A stretch of 10,022 bases of DNA from an uncultured Candidatus Melainabacteria bacterium. Its GTDB lineage: Bacteria > Cyanobacteriota > Vampirovibrionia > Gastranaerophilales > Gastranaerophilaceae. This document shows positions 6,424 to 10,022 of the stretch, piece after piece. The stretch is from contig CALBKW010000099.1 in NCBI GenBank assembly GCA_937895785.1, positions 1 to 10,022 of the forward strand. The letters run 5' to 3'. The first letter of the stretch is position 1; the number at the start of each line of letters is the position of its first letter. Both the position numbers and the translations under genes were made by a program. Under the pieces are notes generated by a model. The model ran no database searches. It was not told the DNA's origin and saw only the letters and a program-made list of their open reading frames with translations.

Positions 6424-7689
6424 ATGCAAGAAAAATTATACAAGGATACGCTAAATTTTATACCGAAATTGTTTTCAGTTGAGTTTTCATTGAATAACGG
6501 TGAAGCTTTCTTTGAATTGCTTAAAAAAGTTATTGATTTCGACGATAGTTACGTATTTTTGCTAAACTCTGAGGATATTCAATTAAAGCTGGCTCACAAC
6601 AGTACTCTTAGCATTAAAGAAGAAGATACAGTCAATATTTCCGATAAATTAGCGAAAAAACTTTTTGATAAAAATTCTGAAATATTAGAAGAAAATTCAG
6701 AATTAATCAAAGTTTTGAAATTAAAAAGCAACAATTATTTAATCTCAAAACTTGCAATTAGAGATACCATTTTTGGTTTCTTGTTGTTGGGTAGACCACA
6801 TGAGTTTAAAAATACAGACAAGACAATAATTGACAGCATTACAAGCGTTTTGTCGTACAAAATTAAGGATTTGGAACTTTCTAATGTTTTTAAAATTCAA
6901 TTAAAAGCATTGAAGAGTGCAGTGCAAGAAACAAATGATGCCTATCGAACAATAAAAAGTCAAAATAAAAAGATTATTGCTGCAGACAAGGTTAAAAATG
7001 AGTTTTTAGCGAGTGTTTCGCACGAATTAAGGACTCCCCTTAATGCTATAATCGGCTTTTCTGATATTCTAACCTCTAAAGTTTATGGAGATTTGAATGA
7101 TAAACAAGTTGAATATGTTAAAGATATTCAAATTGCAGGCATTCAGTTACTTGGCATGGTTAACGAAATTCTTGATATATCAAAAATTGAGGCAAACGCT
7201 ATAAAACTTGTAAAACGCTACTTTGAGGTTTCACGCCCAGTCATTGAAACTTGCAATATTTTGATGCCATTGATTAAGAACAAAAATATCAACCTAAGTT
7301 ACCACATAGACAAGGATATCGACATTTTTGCGGATTATCAAAAAATTCAACAAGTTTTATACAATTTGTTAAGTAATGCCATAAAATATACTCCAGAGCA
7401 CGGGAATATTACAATTACAGTAACAAATACAACTAAAAAGGTGCGTTTTAGCATTAAAGACAGCGGTATTGGCATTGATAAAAAAGACCAAAAACGAATT
7501 TTTGGCAAATTTGTTCAACTTGAAGATGCGTTCTATAAAAAGGAAACTTCAACTGGTCTTGGCTTAACAATTACAAAACAGTTGGTTGAAATGCACAAGG
7601 GCTCAATAAAAGTTCTCAGCGAAAAAGGTAAAGGTGCAGAGTTTATTGTTACGCTTCCAATTGAGCTTGTTGAAGAACCTCTTGCCTAA
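6424..7689 (+). CDS. Soluble sensor histidine kinase with GAF-like input domain
   Basis: A 421-residue two-component kinase without any membrane segment or signal peptide, so it should sense a cytoplasmic cue. Residues about 18-150 have a GAF-like alternation of strands and helices (inferred by eye). A predicted coiled-coil linker follows (about 150-190). Then comes HisKA with the H-box S-H200-E-L-R-T-P-L-N, and HATPase_c with the N-box (Q-Q-V-L-Y-N314-L-L-S-N318-A), G1 D346-S-G-I-G, F-box R-I-F-G-K-F (358-363) and G2 G-L-G-L (378-381). All catalytic boxes are intact. There is no receiver domain and no response regulator gene in the window, so it is an orphan here. It starts 2 nt after the hpt stop with little ribosome site, implying coupling. 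Its last 41 nt overlap the end of the convergent dusB. The signal is unknown; a purine-linked cue would be a guess from position only. Confidence 0.93.
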   Translation: MQEKLYKDTLNFIPKLFSVEFSLNNGEAFFELLKKVIDFDDSYVFLLNSEDIQLKLAHNSTLSIKEEDTVNISDKLAKKLFDKNSEILEENSELIKVLKLKSNNYLISKLAIRDTIFGFLLLGRPHEFKNTDKTIIDSITSVLSYKIKDLELSNVFKIQLKALKSAVQETNDAYRTIKSQNKKIIAADKVKNEFLASVSHELRTPLNAIIGFSDILTSKVYGDLNDKQVEYVKDIQIAGIQLLGMVNEILDISKIEANAIKLVKRYFEVSRPVIETCNILMPLIKNKNINLSYHIDKDIDIFADYQKIQQVLYNLLSNAIKYTPEHGNITITVTNTTKKVRFSIKDSGIGIDKKDQKRIFGKFVQLEDAFYKKETSTGLGLTITKQLVEMHKGSIKVLSEKGKGAEFIVTLPIELVEEPLA

Positions 7690-8644
7690 TGCGTGTTAAT
7701 GCCGTAATCATTTCAGGGTATGTGTCAATTCTAACAAGTTCTGCACGGTATTTTGCAGCGTTTCTAACACCTGAAATATAATATCCATAGAGTTTTCTTA
7801 TACATTTGATACCGACATCTTCACCTCGAAGCGAAATTTCACCCTCAAGATGTCGTAACAAGGTTTCAATTTTCTCTTCAATAGTTGGAGCAGGAAGTCT
7901 TACGCCTTCGTTTAAAAATTTTTCTATTCTATAAGGTAAGGTAATATCACCTAAAACTCCTCGGCCTACAGCAATTCCGTCAGCGCCTGAAAGTTCTAAA
8001 CATTTTTCTGCATCTTCAAGAGAAGTTACATCGCCATTTGCAAAAACTGGAACATCGACGGCAGATTTTAAATCTTTAATTTTTGCCCAATCAGCAGAAC
8101 CAGAATACATCTGAGAGCGAGTTCTTGCGTGAATTGTAATAAAATCAGCACCAGCCTCTTGCATTTTTACACCATAATCCACATAGTTCATCGTGTCGGC
8201 AGTGAACCCTAGACGAAATTTCACACTCAATGGGCAATCAATAACTTCCTTAATTGCTCTTACAATATCTTGAGCAAGCTCTGGAGTTCTCATTAAGGCA
8301 GAGCCGTCACCTGCATTAATTACCTTTTTTACAGGACACCCCATATTGATATCAATAATATCTGCTCTAGGAGCTAAAAATTTTGCAGCTTGAGCCATTA
8401 ATTCAGGTTTATGACCAGAAATTTGATATGCAATCGGTGAATCGTATTCAGATTTTTGAATTATGGCACAGTCATGAACATTCCTAAGTCCTTCAGAACT
8501 AATCATTTCTGTAGTAATCAAACAAGTTTTTGAGTATTCTCTAATCAGCTTACGAAGGACAATATCAGTAATCCCAGCCATTGGAGCAAGGGATACTTTA
8601 AACTTTTTCAGGTCATCACGAGTTAATCTATTTTGTTGGTGCAT
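7649..8644 (-). CDS. dusB: tRNA-dihydrouridine synthase, DusB/NifR3 type
   Basis: An FMN-dependent, NADPH-using enzyme that reduces specific uridines in the tRNA D-loop. The 331 residues carry the family landmarks: L-A-P-M-A-G-I-T-D (19-27), E-M-I-S-S-E (46-51), N-M-G-C103-P-V-K-K-V with the catalytic Cys (100-108), G-D-G-S-A-L-M (112-118), K-F-R-L-G (142-146), H-A-R-T-R-S-Q-M-Y-S-G (172-182), the FMN phosphate-binding N-G-D (203-205) and G-R (227-228), and a helical tRNA-recognition domain from about 250. The overall pattern is closest to the NifR3/DusB subgroup; the exact target uridine cannot be read from sequence. Its ATG lies 17 nt inside the end of the upstream TPR gene, and AAAGAG sits only 2 nt before it, so translation is probably coupled. 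The 3' end overlaps the histidine kinase gene. Confidence 0.93.
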   Translation of the reverse strand: MHQQNRLTRDDLKKFKVSLAPMAGITDIVLRKLIREYSKTCLITTEMISSEGLRNVHDCAIIQKSEYDSPIAYQISGHKPELMAQAAKFLAPRADIIDINMGCPVKKVINAGDGSALMRTPELAQDIVRAIKEVIDCPLSVKFRLGFTADTMNYVDYGVKMQEAGADFITIHARTRSQMYSGSADWAKIKDLKSAVDVPVFANGDVTSLEDAEKCLELSGADGIAVGRGVLGDITLPYRIEKFLNEGVRLPAPTIEEKIETLLRHLEGEISLRGEDVGIKCIRKLYGYYISGVRNAAKYRAELVRIDTYPEMITALTRIRQEVLQQAQLEA

Positions 8645-10022
8645 AGCTCTTTAAGTCATTTAACCTTGTCATTGAATATTGCTTATATTGGTCATTTGTT
8701 TTTGAGTTTGTAACAAATTGCTTGTAATAAGTATATGCATTTGCATATTGACCTAATGAGTCATAAGCTGTTGCAATTAGATAATCCGCCAAAACCAACT
8801 CTTTATTATGAGAGTAAGCTTGTTTGTATTCATTAATCGCTTGCAAAGGTTTTTCTTGAGCATCATAAATTAAGCCACGATAATAATATGCATAAGCATT
8901 ATTTTTATCTTCTGTAAGAATTTGGCTAATAATTTTTAATGCGTTATCATAGTCTTTTGCGTTGTATTTATCAATAACTTTGTTGATTAACAAAATATTA
9001 TTTTGTTCAATTACTGTTGCTAACAAGTCATCCGCACTTTCATTTTTAGGGTTAAGTTTTAGAGCTGTTTGCAAATAGATTTTTGCAGAAGTCCAATTTT
9101 CTTTTTCTGCATATAAAACACCGATATAGTATGCTACATCTGAGTTAGTTTTATCAATAGCGAACGCCTTTTTGTAGTATTCAATTGATTTATCAATATT
9201 ATCCATGCCTTTGTAACAAGCTGCAATTGCAATCAATACATCTTTTGGCTTTGGTTCAATTTTTAAGTATTCATCTAAAGCTTTTTGATATTCGCTGTTT
9301 GTAAAATATGTATTTGCTTCAGTGTAAATATTATCAGAAACCGCTTTATTTACAGTATCTAATGCTGTTTTTACGGCTGAGTTATTTGGGAATTTTGTTT
9401 TTGCAGTATTTAACAATGCTTGAGCTTTTGTATAATCTTTCTTTTCAGCATAGGCTAAAGCTAAATTTGCGTAAACTTCTGCATTGTTAGTATCATATTT
9501 TAAAATTTCATTGTAGCAAGTAATTGCCAAATCAATTTTCTTGTCTTTGTGTAAATCTAGGGCATAATCATACATTGCCTCAAGAGTTGAGCGGTCTACA
9601 CTTGCATCCGCAGAGAAAGTTTTAATCATTTCTTCGGGAGTCATTGAATCCTTCATAATTTCAAACATTTCACGTTTCGCTTCAACATTTGTAGGTTCAA
9701 TGTCTAAAACTTTTTTGTATGCTTTCAAGGCTTCTTCTTTTTCGCCTGAATCAAGTAAAGCTTTTGCTCTGTACATATTCGCATCTAAATTGTTTGGGTA
9801 CAATGCTAATACTGAATTATACGCAGACAATGCACTTGCATAATCTTTCTTTTGTTGGTAAAGAGTACCGATATTCAAACGAGTTGTAACACTTGTTGGT
9901 TCAAGTTTTTCAGCTTGTTTGTAATAATTGATAGCTTCATCATATTTTTTTTGTTTTTGATAAATAGCGCCTAAATTTGCATAAACTTGTGCATTTTTTG
10001 AGTCAGTTGCTAATTTTTTCAA
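8628..10022 (-). CDS. Large TPR-repeat protein, N-terminus beyond right edge
   Basis: Open from the window edge for 464 codons; the first visible codon is TTG, most likely an internal Leu, so the true start is outside. The visible part is almost entirely tetratricopeptide repeats of about 34 residues, roughly eleven, at about 10-43, 44-77, 78-111, 146-179, 180-213, 230-259, 260-293, 294-327, 345-372, 373-407 and 410-443. Many have the G/A-x-x-Y and helix-B A-x-x-x-Y pattern and the D-P/E-P/N-P turn. Residues about 112-145 break the periodicity and may be a spacer or a degenerate repeat. The C-terminus ends in a short helix and S-Y-A-P-T-K. No enzymatic motif is visible, and whether it is secreted cannot be judged. 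It is co-transcribed with dusB. TPR solenoids are scaffolds; the partner is unknown. Confidence 0.9.
   Translation of the reverse strand: MKKLATDSKNAQVYANLGAIYQKQKKYDEAINYYKQAEKLEPTSVTTRLNIGTLYQQKKDYASALSAYNSVLALYPNNLDANMYRAKALLDSGEKEEALKAYKKVLDIEPTNVEAKREMFEIMKDSMTPEEMIKTFSADASVDRSTLEAMYDYALDLHKDKKIDLAITCYNEILKYDTNNAEVYANLALAYAEKKDYTKAQALLNTAKTKFPNNSAVKTALDTVNKAVSDNIYTEANTYFTNSEYQKALDEYLKIEPKPKDVLIAIAACYKGMDNIDKSIEYYKKAFAIDKTNSDVAYYIGVLYAEKENWTSAKIYLQTALKLNPKNESADDLLATVIEQNNILLINKVIDKYNAKDYDNALKIISQILTEDKNNAYAYYYRGLIYDAQEKPLQAINEYKQAYSHNKELVLADYLIATAYDSLGQYANAYTYYKQFVTNSKTNDQYKQYSMTRLNDLKSYAPTK

Noticed and set aside
9308..9490. Plus-strand 60-codon frame inside the TPR gene
   Set aside because: Leu/Tyr-rich complement of TPR codons, with no independent evidence.
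10020..10022. TTG at the right edge as the start codon of the large TPR protein
   Set aside because: The repeat pattern is already in register at the edge, so this is most likely an internal leucine codon.

Overview
The window is AT-rich bacterial chromosome, almost fully coding, with no phage, transposon, CRISPR or RNA-gene signal. Gene content suggests a gut-type member of the non-photosynthetic sister group of Cyanobacteria (Gastranaerophilales / Melainabacteria, Vampirovibrionia). This is inferred from the low GC, the cyanobacteria-like H-T-x-S-D version of the TilS motif, the TPR-rich accessory proteins, and ATPase-less Clp N-domain proteins beside RuvX and DUF1292. A Firmicute is the main alternative, because ruvX-DUF1292 and tilS-hpt are also neighbours there.

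Layout. Bases 1-488 (minus) hold the N-terminal part of a secreted or lipid-anchored TPR protein. A short divergent promoter region (about 489-597) follows, in which the two -35 boxes lie on top of each other. From 598 to 7689 eight plus-strand genes run as one apparent operon with gaps of at most 14 nt or small overlaps: a stand-alone ClpX-type zinc-finger protein, a HEAT-like protein of unknown function, ruvX, a DUF1292 protein, a protein made only of Clp N-terminal repeats, tilS, hpt, and a soluble histidine kinase. The last gene overlaps by 41 nt the convergent end of a minus-strand pair: a large TPR protein (N-terminus beyond the right edge) followed by dusB.

How the genes may work together. 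ruvX, tilS, hpt and dusB are housekeeping genes (RNA/Holliday-junction nuclease family, tRNA-Ile lysidine synthesis, purine salvage, tRNA dihydrouridine synthesis). The unusual part is that the operon carries two separate recognition domains of Clp unfoldases, the ClpX zinc-binding domain and the ClpA/ClpC N-domain, each without an ATPase module, with a HEAT-like scaffold between them. A substrate-delivery or Clp-regulating set is a reasonable hypothesis, not something the sequence proves. The second striking feature is a perfect 32-bp GC-rich palindrome inside the tilS reading frame.
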